Part shown: one piece after another, positions 33,900 to 45,835 of the stretch
Numbering within the stretch: the first letter of the stretch is position 1
Layout of the letters: each line of letters starts with the position of its first letter
Source of the DNA: Gigantopelta aegis
Taxonomy: Eukaryota; Mollusca; Gastropoda; Neomphalida; Peltospiridae
Direction of reading: 5' to 3'
Assembly: GCF_016097555.1 (NCBI RefSeq)
Contig: NC_054702.1
Location: 80,724,920-80,788,919 of the forward strand
Length of the DNA stretch: 64,000 nucleotides
The notes under the pieces: generated by a model
Told to the model about the DNA's origin: nothing
The model's database searches: none
The model's input: the letters and a program-made list of their open reading frames with translations, nothing else
Made by a program: the position numbers and the translations under genes

Positions 33900-34777
33900 T
33901 TAATAACAGTAAGATGATATACATGTGAGTAAATTCTGTAGTCATAAAGTGGGAAGGGGGATATATCCTGGACTCCCCAGTCTATGGGCGTGTTAATGTC
34001 AACTGACTGTATCTTAAACCACATCTACTTGTTATCCAACATAGGATTCCTTGCAACATGGTCAACAAAGATAGGAAACCCACTTCAGTTAATATATAGA
34101 TATACAAATAGACAACATGTGTTTTGTACAATGTCCTCCCCAAAATATTCTTTAGTAAGTAAACTGTCTTTAGGCCCATGAACTATTTTATTTTTTCATA
34201 ATTAACCTGTTAAAAATAGGTTACGCAACATTAAATTTGCTTCAGTGAAAGGTAATTATCGTTCTCGCAATTTTCAGAGGGCTGTATAAAACAAACAAAA
34301 GAATACAAAACAGCACTACACTACACTACACTACACTATATATAGACTATAGTATACTACACTACACTATACTGAGCACTGCCAAGAGAAGAGAACAAAT
34401 ACGAAGTACATTTCCTCAGTTGGAAGCTGGGATGATACCACTGGCGAAGGAACTGGTGGACGATATCATCTGGGTTAGAGCGGTGGAAACAATTTATCTG
34501 CAAAACCTCTACAAGCTGACAATATTACATTTTATAAGTTGTTTTATTCCGTCCGCGTTCAGTAAAAATATCTGAACTGTGGGTCCCATGTGTATTCTCT
34601 CTTCAATTATTTGCATGATATAAAAATGCACCAATTTCTAAATACACAAATCTGAAAAAACCAAAAGGGACAATTTTCAATTTCTGCCTTGAATTCAACC
34701 TATTAGTCACCATGCAAACTGTTTAATATGACAAGTAAGAACTACTGTTACACCAGATTTCTAATTACTGAACATGC
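33900..34777. other. 3' flank of ZNF-4
   Basis: Holds the (ACTAC)n tract and TTTATT at 34543-34548, a possible ZNF-4 poly(A) signal on the minus strand. Confidence 0.5.
34315..34375. repeat. (ACTAC)n microsatellite
   Basis: Repeated ACTAC/CTATA pentamers, interrupted by TATATATAGACTATAG. Confidence 0.9.
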
Positions 34778-36259
34778 CTACTGCATTTCCTTAGACACAT
34801 TTGCTGTTGCACGCAACACTTCAGCCTGCTGTTCAAATGCCACGCGTTTCTTTTGCTCCTCTATACAGTATGCCACCACCTCTTCATTCCCAATTTGAAC
34901 AGGTGTTGTATAATCGGTGTAATCTTCGAGTAGCACGTCATTCTGCATGTCTGATACGGACTGCATTGTCATGGTTGATGTCTTAGAATCAGCTTCAGGG
35001 GCTGACATTTCTCCTTTTCTGATGTGAATACGCTTATGGCGCGTCAGATGTGAATTATTGTTAAATCGCGCACCACAGATCTCACACTGGGATGGTTTTT
35101 CTCCCTTGTGCATCAGCGTGTGCTTCTGTAATGCAGAATATCCACTCAACGCCTTTCCACACCGAGTGCAATCGTAAGTTTTAAATCGCTGCAGACACAC
35201 ACCCTTGTGTTTATGATAAAAGACACAGTCGGTGAAGTTCTTGCCACACCTGTCACAGAGGTAAAATGTTTCTCCATTGTGCCTTTTCAGATGCGAGTTA
35301 AGTCTGGTCTGACTCGTCAGTTTCTTGCCACAGTGAGCCCATGGACAAACAGCCCTGATTGGGCGCTTCTTTGTATGCATCTTCCTATGATTGCATAACA
35401 GTTTGAAGCTGTCAAATGATTCTGAACAGTCTACACAGTCGAAGGTAAGGGATGTGATGTCAGACTTCACATCACAAGGTAAACCGGATGATCCTGTAAT
35501 GCTTTCTTTACCACTGCTTCCTGATGTGACCAGAATAGGTCTTGACTTGCCATCCATGTCTACGTTGACTAAATAATTAATAACTTTCTTCGGAGATGTA
35601 CAATTATCAACCATAGTACCCTTTACATCTTCATCCTGTACACCTGGATTTCCGGGTGCACTAGCCAGAACAAGACTGCCTTTAATTGGTAGGAGACTGG
35701 TAGCGTTCAGAAGACTATATGTTCCTTTGGATTTAGGTGAATTAGAGTCTTTTATTTTTGAATGTCTACTTGGAATCTTTGGTACGGACAATTCCTGTTT
35801 GATGCTACCAGTCTCTTGTTGAGATATTGCCATTTTTATCAACTGTTTCAAACATGTAGAAGCTGGAAAGGCCTTAACATCATTTAGTCCACTGTCATCC
35901 ATATTTTGTTTTTCAATTTTCTTTTTACTAGCGCACACTTGGTGAGATGCATTTCTATGCAATTCTAAGCCGGACCGTGTGATAAATCTTTTATTACACT
36001 GGGTGCATATGTAGGGTTTCGATTTTGAATGTTTTCTCCTATGAACATGAAGACTGGGTTTTTGACTAAAGGATCTTTGGCATCTCTTACATTGAAAATG
36101 TTCCCATTCCTTACAACCAGCCAGATCCCGCATGGCAGCACTCGCTAAGCTCAGAGTTGTGATTCTCTGTGTGTGCTTTTGGCACACATCACACTCATAG
36201 GTCTTGATAATTTTGACAGCTGACAAGGACCACAGACGCTTAGCATTTCTTGTCAACAT
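34778..36259 (-). CDS. ZNF-4: 7-finger C2H2 zinc-finger protein
   Basis: 493-codon frame from ATG to TAG; splice acceptor TTTTGCAG ends at 36271, so the coding exon opens with an 11-nt leader containing ATGTAA, a start-stop uORF. Domains: N-terminal Cys pair CDVC (residues 23-26), two fingers (CKRC and CTQC), linker of about 155 residues, then five fingers: CVDC; CPWAHC (C-x4-C); CDRC ending in Cys (C2HC); CTRC; and CEIC. Compared with ZNF-2, fingers 3-8 are absent. The tail has IGNEEVVAY followed by a Gln/Glu-rich end. IKQE in the linker fits a sumoylation consensus. A candidate AATAAA on the minus strand lies at 34543-34548, about 230 nt past the stop. Recent duplicate of ZNF-5; probable nuclear DNA-binding protein with unknown target. 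Confidence 0.92.
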   Translation of the reverse strand: MLTRNAKRLWSLSAVKIIKTYECDVCQKHTQRITTLSLASAAMRDLAGCKEWEHFQCKRCQRSFSQKPSLHVHRRKHSKSKPYICTQCNKRFITRSGLELHRNASHQVCASKKKIEKQNMDDSGLNDVKAFPASTCLKQLIKMAISQQETGSIKQELSVPKIPSRHSKIKDSNSPKSKGTYSLLNATSLLPIKGSLVLASAPGNPGVQDEDVKGTMVDNCTSPKKVINYLVNVDMDGKSRPILVTSGSSGKESITGSSGLPCDVKSDITSLTFDCVDCSESFDSFKLLCNHRKMHTKKRPIRAVCPWAHCGKKLTSQTRLNSHLKRHNGETFYLCDRCGKNFTDCVFYHKHKGVCLQRFKTYDCTRCGKALSGYSALQKHTLMHKGEKPSQCEICGARFNNNSHLTRHKRIHIRKGEMSAPEADSKTSTMTMQSVSDMQNDVLLEDYTDYTTPVQIGNEEVVAYCIEEQKKRVAFEQQAEVLRATANVSKEMQ

Positions 36260-36264
36260 GGTTG

Positions 36265-36270
36265 TTACAT
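36265..36270 (-). promoter_or_regulatory. Minimal start-stop uORF in ZNF-4 leader
   Basis: Directly after the splice acceptor the leader begins ATGTAA, five nucleotides before the ZNF-4 ATG. ZNF-5 has ATTTAA at the same place. A translational effect is inferred only. Confidence 0.5.
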
Positions 36271-36645
36271 CTGCAAAATAAAACAGACATGTGCATAATC
36301 AAATTTATGCCAGATTCTGTGAACTTAGTCTTTTTTGTAACATCTGTATATATGTAAGAAAGAAAAATCCCCTGTAACGGGGGTAGTACTATACATGTAC
36401 TTGTATTTATTCAAATGAATCAAATCTATTTAGCATTATAAAACAATATTGGGAATAAAAGTAGTATTTTTCAAGTGTTACATATAATTTCAAAACAAAT
36501 TCAATTGTCACATTGCTATTTATAAAGTAAAATGCTGCCAGTCTGAGTCATAGCTATTTTGTTCTTTAATTTATTCTTTATTATCCTGTCATCATTTAGA
36601 TATCATTATTTCAGCTGGCAGGCACAAAATCGTGTGACAGTTGAA

Positions 36646-36964
36646 AGAAAGAAATGTTTTATTTAACGACGCACTCAACATATTTTATTTATATGGCGTC
36701 AGACATATGGTTACGGACCACACTGATACTGAGAGAGGAAAACCGCTGTCATCACTTCATGGGCTACTCTTTTCGATCAGCAGCAAGGGATCTTTTATAT
36801 GCACCATCCCAGAGACAGGGTAGTACATACCACGGGCTGTGATATACCAGTCGTGATGCACTGGCTGGAACGAGAAATAGCCCAATGGGCCCACCAACGG
36901 GGATCCATCACACACCCACCATGCATCGAGCGAGAGCTGTACCACTGGGCTACATCCCACCCCT
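36646..36964 (-). mobile_element. SINE, head H2 with tail T1
   Basis: Duplication GTGTGACAGTTGAA (36632-36645) and GTGTGATAGTTGAA (36965-36978), one mismatch. Complete from (GAAA)n to CTACATCCCACCCCT. Confidence 0.92.
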
Positions 36965-37112
36965 GTGTGATAGTTGAAGACACATTTTGATTATAACAAT
37001 GATTTCACTGTATCAAAAAAACAAATTATCTGGTCTTTTAATCAATGTGTGAGATCAAAGACAATATACATGTATATGCATGTAGTTGCAATAATTTAAT
37101 CTATTAATAAAA

Positions 37113-37705
37113 TTTACAACATAATTTAGATGTTGCTATGTATGATCAGACTTGGCAGTCAGGAAGTTACGAACAATTCTGAATAAATATCTGGGAACAA
37201 CTGACTGTGTATAAGGAACACTTCAGTCTGTAGTTTCCAATCTGAAACCTTTGCATCATTATTTACTGACAGTAAAATTGGGCAAGGAATGAGTCGACGA
37301 GAACATGTAAACTATGCATGTAATTTGTTTTCAAATCACATCATAGTGAATATATACATCAGGAATTTCAGGACTACATGTAGATAGCATTTGCAAATGC
37401 AAAAAGTTACAAAAATAACATAATTTGGATGTTGCTACGTATGATCAGACTTGGCAGTCAGGAAGTTACGAACAATTCTGAATAAATATCTGGGAACAAC
37501 TGACAATGTATAAGGAACACTTCAGTCTGTAGTTTCCAATCTGAAACATTTGCATCATTATTTACTGACAGTAAAATTGGGCAAGGAATGAGTCGATGAG
37601 AACATGCAAACTATGCATGTAATTTGTTTTCAAACCACATCATAGTGAATACATACACCAGGACTACATGTAGATAGGACATTTGCAAATGCAAAAGGTT
37701 ACAAA
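37113..37705. repeat. Tandem duplication, unit about 299 bp, two copies
   Basis: GATCAGACTTGGCAGTCAGG, TATCTGGGAACAACTGAC and AATTGGGCAAGGAATGAGTC recur about 299 bp apart, differing at a few sites plus a short indel near the end. It lies about 0.85 kb upstream of the ZNF-4 coding exon, so probably in its 5' intron. Confidence 0.9.
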
Positions 37706-39878
37706 ACTAATTTTTAACTTAAAATAGTGAAATAATTTCAATTAATAATTGATATTTTGTAAGAAAATAACTGGATTTTTGAAGTTTAAAGGTAGGGTCA
37801 ACTCCAACAAGAGCCTTATGTGTTGGAAAGATGCATACCCGGACCACCAACACATACTGACACTTTAGCAAATGAAAAATGCGTAATTTTAGAGTTAATA
37901 AAATACCATGATTATTCCTGCTAACTAGGGGCAGCCATTTTGTTTTGTTTTTGTGACATCCGGTGGGATAGCTTGGGGCGAAGTGACGTCAGCTCCTGAC
38001 CATCTCCTGTATGTACAGTGTAAACTAAAGCAATAATTTTCGACAAGGCGCTTCTCTTTGATCAACCTGACTTGTAAAACAGCATAAATGACGTAATAAT
38101 ATAATAAACTACATGTATTTAACTAAATATATTTCAATTCAAGTTGCATTAACGGAACAAAATGGGGTTATAGTGTTTTTCTCTGTTTAATAATCCAAAG
38201 GAAAAATGTACACTATTACGCCTATTGATATGCTACGTTGGAGCTAAAACGACAACCCACGATACCCAAGTGATAATTTTATTTTCTTTGGGACTGCGTA
38301 ATTGGTCAGTTCTGTGGTTTTAGATGGAAAAGTCTACTTAATCAATAGTTTTACAGAACTATTTACAGTAATAAACCATGTCCATTACCATTTATGGGGC
38401 GACAGGTAATATTCCACAATACCGGTATGTATTTTTGTGTCTAGACAGCGTCAATTAATTGGCTCGTCTGGTTACCAATCAAATACATACCTGCCAATCA
38501 GGAATCAAAGGCAGAAGCAACTAACAGCATAGACCAATTAACTAAGAAAACACTCCGTGTATCATTTCAGTACGAAGGTTAATGCATGGTCAACACATTG
38601 TTAATTGTTTCGACTTGTTGTGTAGCCACTTTGACAATGATATTTTATTTTGTATTGAAAAATAATATATATAGTGCTGGATATACTTACTGTTGGCTTA
38701 CTGGGATGTGTATTATTACAGAACATTGCAATGTATGACTATTTATCATCCCGCAAAAACCAGGTAGATTGTGTTTCTCAAGTTCTAAGGCTCATTCCTG
38801 ACGTGACGCGTTAAGTATTACGTAACCACCAGCTCGCCAGAGGGCGTACTCACTGAGATGGTACAAAATGGCTGCGCCCGTTATATATAATAGTCGTCAC
38901 ATTTAACCGTTTTATTAATTAACTATACCATTATATGTGTTGATATTAAGCAATAATGTGCATTATATATCGTTGAATATGCATACCAGGCCAAATGCCT
39001 TAATTGTCCTCTCCTTTAATAGACAGTACTAGTATATATGGCAAACTTCTCTTCTCTTTGTGTATTGGTAATACATGTACTGTTTAATACATTATCCTGA
39101 GCAATATTATAACTGCAAGTTAAAAGGGTTGGTCTGCATGTAATCAAAAAACGTTGGTTGAAATTTTGTATGTCCGATTGGGATTAGAGATTGGATTAAG
39201 TCAAAAAGTATTCAAACTGAAACATACCCAACCACAATTTACCCTTTTTTGATCAAAACGTACCTTAGTACATGGTTACAATCAGCCTATCCCTGCTTAC
39301 TGATCATGGAAATGTAACTGTATTGAGTCATGTTATTTGATATTTTCAAGTATAGAAGCACAAATCATCACATTAACAAAGTATATACCGGTAGCTGAAA
39401 TTTGCACATGAAAACATCAATAAAAAAGGAACTATTGCAACAAAGTTTTATTTTATAGATTTAGCAGTCAGCAGATTGTTCCATGGTATTTTAAATATTG
39501 TCTGCAAGATAACAGGTCGAAATTGAGAGCTGGCTCCCATAATCACAAGACACACAACCAAAAAAGTGTTTCTTATGAAATTTGAAATCCTATGGCCTGA
39601 GATAAGGTGGAACAAACTTATTTTGTATTTTTCAAATAGCTTTGGTGATGTTTATTTTTATTTTTTAAATCTAAATATTAATTTCATATTAATTCAAATG
39701 GAATACTGATTATACAATTTGTAATAATAGTCATATTTTTAAGGTAAAACTTTGAGCCAGAATATTACAAAATCCATAGTCATCTATACCCTATGTGTCA
39801 GGCCTTTGGATTTCATGGAAATTATTGTTTCTGGTACAGTGTCGGTAGTGCTTTTGTAAAATCACGGAACCAGAAATC
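37706..39878. other. No gene seen; possible upstream region of ZNF-4
   Basis: 2.2 kb without a recognised repeat, unusual in this window. A short GC-rich patch at 38800-38880 contains AAAATGGCTGCG beside TATATATAA; a promoter is possible but unproven. Confidence 0.4.
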
Positions 39879-39894
39879 CCCCCCCCCCCCCCCC
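39879..39894. repeat. Poly-C tract
   Basis: Sixteen consecutive C after CCAGAAAT. Confidence 0.9.
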
Positions 39895-40085
39895 ATGATT
39901 ATTGTATCGAGTACAACTATTAAAATTTTTTAATATATATATAATTATTTTAAAAAAAACCCTGTTTCCAATGGGTTCCCACGATCACAAGCCAAGGAAC
40001 CGAAAAACTGTTTCCCATGAAATTCCTATGGATTGCTATGTTGTATATTATGTTTTTTTTTTTTTTATAGCCTTTATTTGCTTCC

Positions 40086-40187
40086 TTAGAAATATCTTGT
40101 TCCAACCAGTGCACCACAACTGGTCAATGGTTGTGGCATGTGCTTTCGATCCTTTACTGCTAATGGAAAAATGTAGTAAGTTTCCCT
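40086..40187 (+). mobile_element. Outer SINE (tail T2), left part
   Basis: GTGCACCACAACTGGTCAAT and the body up to TTTCCCT; continues after the inner SINE at 40492-40569 (CAATGTGCTCTAGTGGTGTC, then poly-T). Confidence 0.75.
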
Positions 40188-40196
40188 CGATGACTA

Positions 40197-40482
40197 CGAA
40201 AGAAAGAAAGAAATGTTTTATTTAACAACACACTCAATACATTTTATTTATGGTTATATGGCGTCAGACATATGGTTAAGGACCACACAGATATGGGCTA
40301 CTCTTTTCGATTAGCAGCGAGGGATCTTTTGTATGCACAATCCCACAGACAGGGTAGTACATACCAGTCGTGGTGCACTGGCTGGAACAAGAAATAGCCC
40401 AATGGTTCCACCGACGGGGATCGATTCCAGACTGACCGCATTTCGAGCGAGCGCTTTACCATTGGGCTACGTCCAGCCCCTC
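40197..40482 (-). mobile_element. SINE, head H2 with tail T1, nested in another SINE
   Basis: Exact 9-bp duplication CGATGACTA at 40188-40196 and 40483-40491. Tail T1 has ATTTAACAACACACTC; the head ends GGGCTACGTCCAGCCCC. Confidence 0.9.
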
Positions 40483-40491
40483 CGATGACTA

Positions 40492-40569
40492 GAGTCAGAA
40501 TTACCAAAAGTTGCTGATGATTAATTAATCAATGTGCTCTAGTGGTGTCATTAAACAAAACAAACTATT
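40492..40569 (+). mobile_element. Outer SINE (tail T2), right part
   Basis: Resumes after the nested SINE with GAGTCAGAATTACC and ends AAACAAAACAAAC plus poly-T. Confidence 0.8.
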
Positions 40570-40574
40570 TTTTT

Positions 40575-41689
40575 TTGCATAGAAACATTTGCTCAAGATT
40601 AATGTTACTCACTACACTAGTATGCACTAAATATAATAATGCACACGCAGATGACACTTTGCCACATATTTTAGATTTGATCACCATAACTTAAGACAAT
40701 TATCCTCGAAGGATCGTGAAGCGTCCTATTAACGGAAAAATGGCTACAACGCACACGCATTGTAATCTCACGATCAGTTTGATTATTTAATCTAGTACCT
40801 TATTCAACTAACTACAAATATCAATTAATAAAATGTTTATGACCTTACAAGTGTATTCCGTCGATAGATAAAACACATGCCACAGTTGAATGTGTACATT
40901 CCAAGGCCTGGATCGGAAAGCGTCCTATAGGTAAGATGGGCTTCCATAATTCGTTTTTGTTGAAAGAATATGTACGTCACGTGACCTGACCCAAAGATGA
41001 AGGCAGGCGTGACAGCGACAGGATTCTTTTGCTGTTGACAAGTGCTAATTATTTAGATGCAGGTAGGTATCAATATAGCATATGATTTTATTCGATGCTA
41101 CTATTTAAAATAACGATCGTGTATAATGCATTTTGTATAAAAATAACTTTTTACCTGTTATTTTCTCTCTTTTTTTTTCTTTATCGGTAGCAAATACTGC
41201 TTGGTTCAGAATTATTGTTGTCAAAGTTCATGCGCACGCAAATTCGTAATAAACAAGCCGTACGTAAAATAGGACGCTTCTTGACTTAGGATGCCTTTTG
41301 ATCTTTAGCGATACAAGTGTTTTAATTTACATACGGGTAATAACTAATATGTGTTTTTGCCTTATTTTGGTTGTGTAGAAACTAAATTCTGAAGTTAAAA
41401 ATGTAACAATAAATTTGGCTGTCAGCACTTCTAACTGTGAAACTGGGAACATAAACAAACTGTACCCGAGGCATATTATTTTTAAAATGGGGAAAATCAC
41501 AAATAACGCCACTCAACAGGGTTCGAGTATTCATTATCAGAATCATGCATGATTATGAATGGGCATTATGGGGGCGATTATGATGGTGCAAACTAGATAT
41601 GGGACGACTTCTAAGATTATCTGTGTGTCAACTAATCAAGTGAAACTTACTGATTGATTATTGTAACTCTAGACTTGACAAATTATTAC
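40575..41689. other. No gene seen
   Basis: AAGCGTCCTAT recurs near 40729 and 40920, and inverted near 41266 (ATAGGACGCTT), which might mark element ends. No frame supported. Confidence 0.45.
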
Positions 41690-41960
41690 TTTTGAAAGTA
41701 AAACCATAAACATTCCCAACAAAACACAACAGGAAATAAACATTTGTAGGTCTAGTCTCGTTCAAAAACAGACGAAAGCTGAAAAAAAAGAAGAAGAAAA
41801 ACCCATTCGGATAACCTCGTCCATTTCCGTAACAAAGCAAAACAGTCAGTCTTGCTTGGAAGAGTTTACTGGAATTAAAGATGCGTTATCAATATTATAT
41901 CATGACGACTTTCGGCCAGAATTATTTATTAACTTTCGCTTTGATATGTCAATATAATAT
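41690..41960. repeat. R8 repeat copy
   Basis: Shares GGATAACCTCGTCCATTTCC and ACTTTCGGCCA with 62455-62640. Class unknown. Confidence 0.6.
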
Positions 41961-42110
41961 CATCAACTATATACTCATAAACATTTAATTGATTGGCAAT
42001 AAATAAATAAAATTGGAGATTCTTTAAATTAGAGGATGCCTGGCCGACGGAATTTGGCGCGTTCAGCTTAACTTAATAGTAACATGTTGGAGACAGGTTT
42101 TTGACTTTGT

Positions 42111-42417
42111 CATAGGCGTACGGACTCTCATTTTTGTAGGGGTGGGCTGATTTTGTCCGAATTAAACGAAAAAGCCCGAATCTGAATAACAACATTTATT
42201 CATATTAGCATATTAGTCAAAATATAGGTTCGCAAACGAATCACTATGCATTTTTACACGGATTACTAATAGTGTGAGTAGAATGATGAAAATACATGGT
42301 GAAAACATTTCAAGCCCTCTCGTTTTGTCCGAATATACCTATCGTTTTTGCCCGAATTTGAGCACTAGAGGGGCATTTACCCCCCCCCCCCCCCCACCTC
42401 CGTCTCGTATACGTATG
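42111..42417. mobile_element. R9 element
   Basis: Left end CATAGGCGTACGGACTC, right end reverse complement CATACGTATACGAGAC. Flanks GACTTTGT and GGCTTTGA resemble an 8-bp duplication with two mismatches. Contains GTCCGAATTAAACGAAAA, also present inverted near 13300, and a poly-C run. Confidence 0.6.
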
Positions 42418-42518
42418 GGCTTTGATCAATGAACCATGACTCGTGCTTACATCAACTGAAGGTTCAAGCAACTTATTCGTCTCTGATGACCCTCTTGATG
42501 GATTGGCAGATTTCATCG

Positions 42519-43207
42519 CAATCTAATTAAAATTAGCTCCACTATTAGCCTACATGTGGATCTAACAGCAGCCAGTTGGAGCTCATGGCCACCAATCAAA
42601 ACCTTACTTGCAGAATCATGCCAGTGATTTGAAAATAATTTGAAAACATTCCGAATTATCCTGAGGGTATACGATATGTTTCATGTGAATTACGAATGCC
42701 TTATTTAGACCAGTAGAATTAATTTTAATCAGATTGCTAACAACACTGAGTAGTCTCCAATGTCCAGGTAACATTTCGTCTGTAAATAATAATTTAAATA
42801 TTGACCAATCACACTTCGCATTTTATAACGTTATTTGGGAGCATACAAATTCTAAAAATATCGGGCGAGTCTATTTTAGTGGCCGCAGTACAGCGAACCA
42901 TACCAATACGTACGGGATGGGTTATCAGTCTTCAATTTTTTATTTTTTTATTTATATAAAAAAAAAACTACATCAGTCTTCAGTTTTACATTACAAATTA
43001 TTTATTTTATAAAATAAAACATGTTTTAAGGCATTCGTATTTCACACGAAACATGTCGTAAACCCCCAGGATAATTCAGAATGTTTTCAATTTTTTTTTT
43101 AAATCACCGGCATGATTCTGCAAGTAAGGTTTTGATTGGTGGACATGAGCTCCAAATGGCTGCTGTTAGATCCACATGTAATAGTGGAGCTAATTTTAAT
43201 TAGATTG
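42519..43207. mobile_element. R4-derived composite inverted-repeat element, 689 bp
   Basis: Long arms beginning CAATCTAATTAAAATTAGC at both ends. Exact 9-bp duplication ATTTCATCG at 42510-42518 and 43208-43216. The interior contains a second R4 end (TTTTAATCAGATTGC, about 42729-42742) facing inward. No coding frame. Confidence 0.88.
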
Positions 43208-43557
43208 ATTTCATCGTAATAATTAAACAGTTCTACTGAATGTGACTACACTATAATTTCCATATTCCAGAGTTATTCATGGAAATACATATATAATGTA
43301 TGGGTTGATGGTTAATTTATAGTCATTTTATCACAAATAAAATTTAATGTAAAAATAGCTTAAAATATGACGCTTGTAACTGATACTGCACCTTTAACAG
43401 ACTGCCGCAGTACAATGAATAATTAGTTGAGAGAAGCAAAAAACCCAAATAGAAAATAATGGGGGTATTTTTTAGGGTAGAGTTAAGCTGTCATGCTACG
43501 CGTATATACTGACGCGGAGGGGCCATGTGACAGTGGGGGCGGGATGGAAAAAAGAAA

Positions 43558-43725
43558 AGTTAGTTTATTTTGTTTAATGACACCACTAGAGCACATTGAT
43601 TTATAAATCATCGGTTATTATATGTCACATTTGTTAATTCTGACATATTTTTCTATTAGTAGCATATATATGCACTTTCCCAGTCAGGACAGCACAAACC
43701 ACGGTCTTTGATATACCAGTCGTGG
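43558..43725 (-). mobile_element. SINE fragment (tail T2 and body)
   Basis: TTTAATGACACCACTAGAGC, then a shortened body and ATATACCAGTCGTGG. Confidence 0.75.
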
Positions 43726-43839
43726 GTGAGACGCTGAAAACAAATTCAGAGATTGGATGGATCGAGTGAGGTGATTCGATCTTACGATGCAAACACTTTA
43801 CCAACTGATCAAGATACCGCCCTCAGGGAGTGATGGGGT

Positions 43840-43995
43840 GAGAGAGTGAAACAGAGGGAGTGAGGAGGAGGAGGAGAGAGAGAGGAGAGAGAAAAGAGGG
43901 ACAGAAAGGGAGGAGGTGGGTGAGGAAATGAATCGTAAATGTAGTAGGCTAGGTACGGTCCTAAAGGAAAGGTGAAAAGGTGAAAGGTGGAGAGA
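43840..43995. repeat. Purine-rich (GA) tract
   Basis: Strongly polypurine with GGAGGAGGAGGAGAGAGAG and GAAAGGTGAAAAGGTGAAAG. The reverse-strand frame through it is compositional. Confidence 0.85.
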
Positions 43996-44559
43996 GAATG
44001 AAAAAATTATAAACATTTAAAACTACATTCCCTGGAATATTTTTATTATTTAAGCATATAGAACAGAAAATCCAATTACGTTTGGTGCATATATGACGCC
44101 GCACTCCGCATTGGTTTCACTACGCTGGCTTATCCAGGTCAAAAACCAAGCCATGATTTTGAAAGTGGAACACTTTTGACGGGCTCGTACCGATCTCGGT
44201 TTTCATTGACTTATCACAAGTATAGAATTCCCCAACAAGAGATCACGTGAGATTTCGCAATTTTTGAACAAATTTAACTGTTTTGATTGAGGGATCGTCT
44301 CATATCTCCAAAACATATTTATATTCATAGAGGTATGGTACAACGCCTTTCCAGGTGTCGGTGAGTGGGGTATTTGCCTTGAAATTTTGACAGTGGCCAG
44401 CTGTTGGCATACGCGTTACATGTAAGGGGGTGTTACTAATTACGTAACGCTCTAGAGGTAGAGGAAGAGAGTACTGTGTTCGATTTACGTAACATTTTTC
44501 AAGACTATATGTTATTTTTATTCATTACTTAGACCTAAAAAGGTGTTTTTTGGAAATGC

Positions 44560-44681
44560 GTGGTCAGTCTAGGATCGATCCCCATCGGCGGGTATACAAA
44601 AAGACCATGGTATATGATATCCTGTCTGTGGGATGGTACATATAAACAATCCCTTGCTAAAACAAATGTAGCGGGTTTCCA
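44560..44681 (+). mobile_element. SINE (head H2, body), left part
   Basis: GGATCGATCCCCATCGGCGG head and body to GTAGCGGGTTTCC; resumes after the insertion with CTCTCTAAGATTATATG (about 44831-44870). Confidence 0.75.
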
Positions 44682-44829
44682 AGGCGCGTGTGCAGGGATT
44701 TCAGCGGGGTTGGGGTTATAGACTGTGTTGAGCGAAGTTTATATGGGGCCATGCTCCCCCACCCCTCCCAAAAAAAAAAAAATACATTTCGACCACCAAT
44801 ACCCTCCCCCTGCACATGCACCCTATTCC
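44682..44829. mobile_element. R10-like small inverted-repeat element in a SINE
   Basis: Ends AAGGCGCGTGTGCAGGG and, in complement, GGTGCATGTGCAGGGGG. Flanks TTTCC and ATTCC suggest a 5-bp duplication with one change. Confidence 0.65.
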
Positions 44830-44873
44830 TCTCTAAGATTATATGTCAAAATTAGACATCCAACAGCAGATGG

Positions 44874-44945
44874 AAGGAAAGATAGGATATGTTTTATTTA
44901 ATGACGCACTCAACACATTTTATTTACGGTTGTATGGGGTCGTAT
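44874..44945 (-). mobile_element. SINE tail T1 fragment
   Basis: GTTTTATTTAATGACGCACT through TTTATTTACGGTTG, truncated at the right. Confidence 0.75.
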
Positions 44946-45405
44946 TATTATTAAATCAATATGCTTTATCGTTGATGTCGTTACCCCCCCCCCCCAACTT
45001 TACCCTTTCCAAACGAAACAATATTTATTTGAATTTGTCGATTTTAATACGTAAAATTAAGAAGTGAAAACGTTCATTGTCTACTTTAGTATATTTTATT
45101 TTAAAAATATATACATGATTAATGTGTTACTAGTATACAAACTAAACTTTGAAAGTTCTACTAACACTTTATAAAATATCAATTCTGAAATAGGAAGGTA
45201 TGACTGTCGATAATATGTTGTCAACATCAAACCGGTTTTAACTAAAGACTCTAGTACCGTATCCTCAACCGAACGTTCTTCGTACAGCGCAAGATTTCTC
45301 TTTTAATTTTTGGGACGAACCCTACACTTTAAAATCGGCAAACGCACGTGTTAACTGAAACTAACAAGAGGCTGTCGTTTGTGCTTTGCCGTGCTATGGT
45401 GGTAC

Positions 45406-45835
45406 CATCTTCATAAATCAAGGCTAATATTCGTTCCTCGTATTCAGCCTTGATACATGTCGTCAAGAAATCGTGCCACAAAATGCTTAAATTTCATTGG
45501 ATGCGATGAGATCTGATTGCAACGAATCGCAACGCTCCTTATAGATTCTCTTGTTATTGTAAACAAAGATGGCAGCGTAAGCGTCCGTAGAAACGTGTCG
45601 TGTTTGTCACGATGTTAAAAAAAAAGGTTTCGGCGGTTAATTTTTGATATTGCTTTCAAGATTGTCACATGTTACCGATGCTGTGATTGGTCAGCGATAT
45701 CATCGTGTAAGGGACATAATCGGTGTTACAAATTTTCTTCCAATAGAGGGCGCTAGTAGTGGATATCAGTAATCTTGACTAGATATATCAAGGCTGAATA
45801 CGAGGAACGAATATTAGCCTTGATTTATGAAGATG
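45406..45835. mobile_element. 430-bp inverted-repeat element (MITE-like)
   Basis: Perfect inverted repeats of about 50 bp starting CATCTTCATAAATCAAGGC. Exact 9-bp duplication TGGTGGTAC at 45397-45405 and 45836-45844. No transposase. Confidence 0.92.

Noticed and set aside
38820-38890. Promoter and first exon of ZNF-4 (TATATATAA, AAAATGGCTGCG, GTGAGT donor on the minus strand)
   Set aside because: The TATA-like box is only about 30 bp from the would-be donor, leaving almost no exon. Kept as a note only.
43798-44016. Ser/Leu-rich minus-strand frame
   Set aside because: Produced by the GA-rich tract; no start context or domain.
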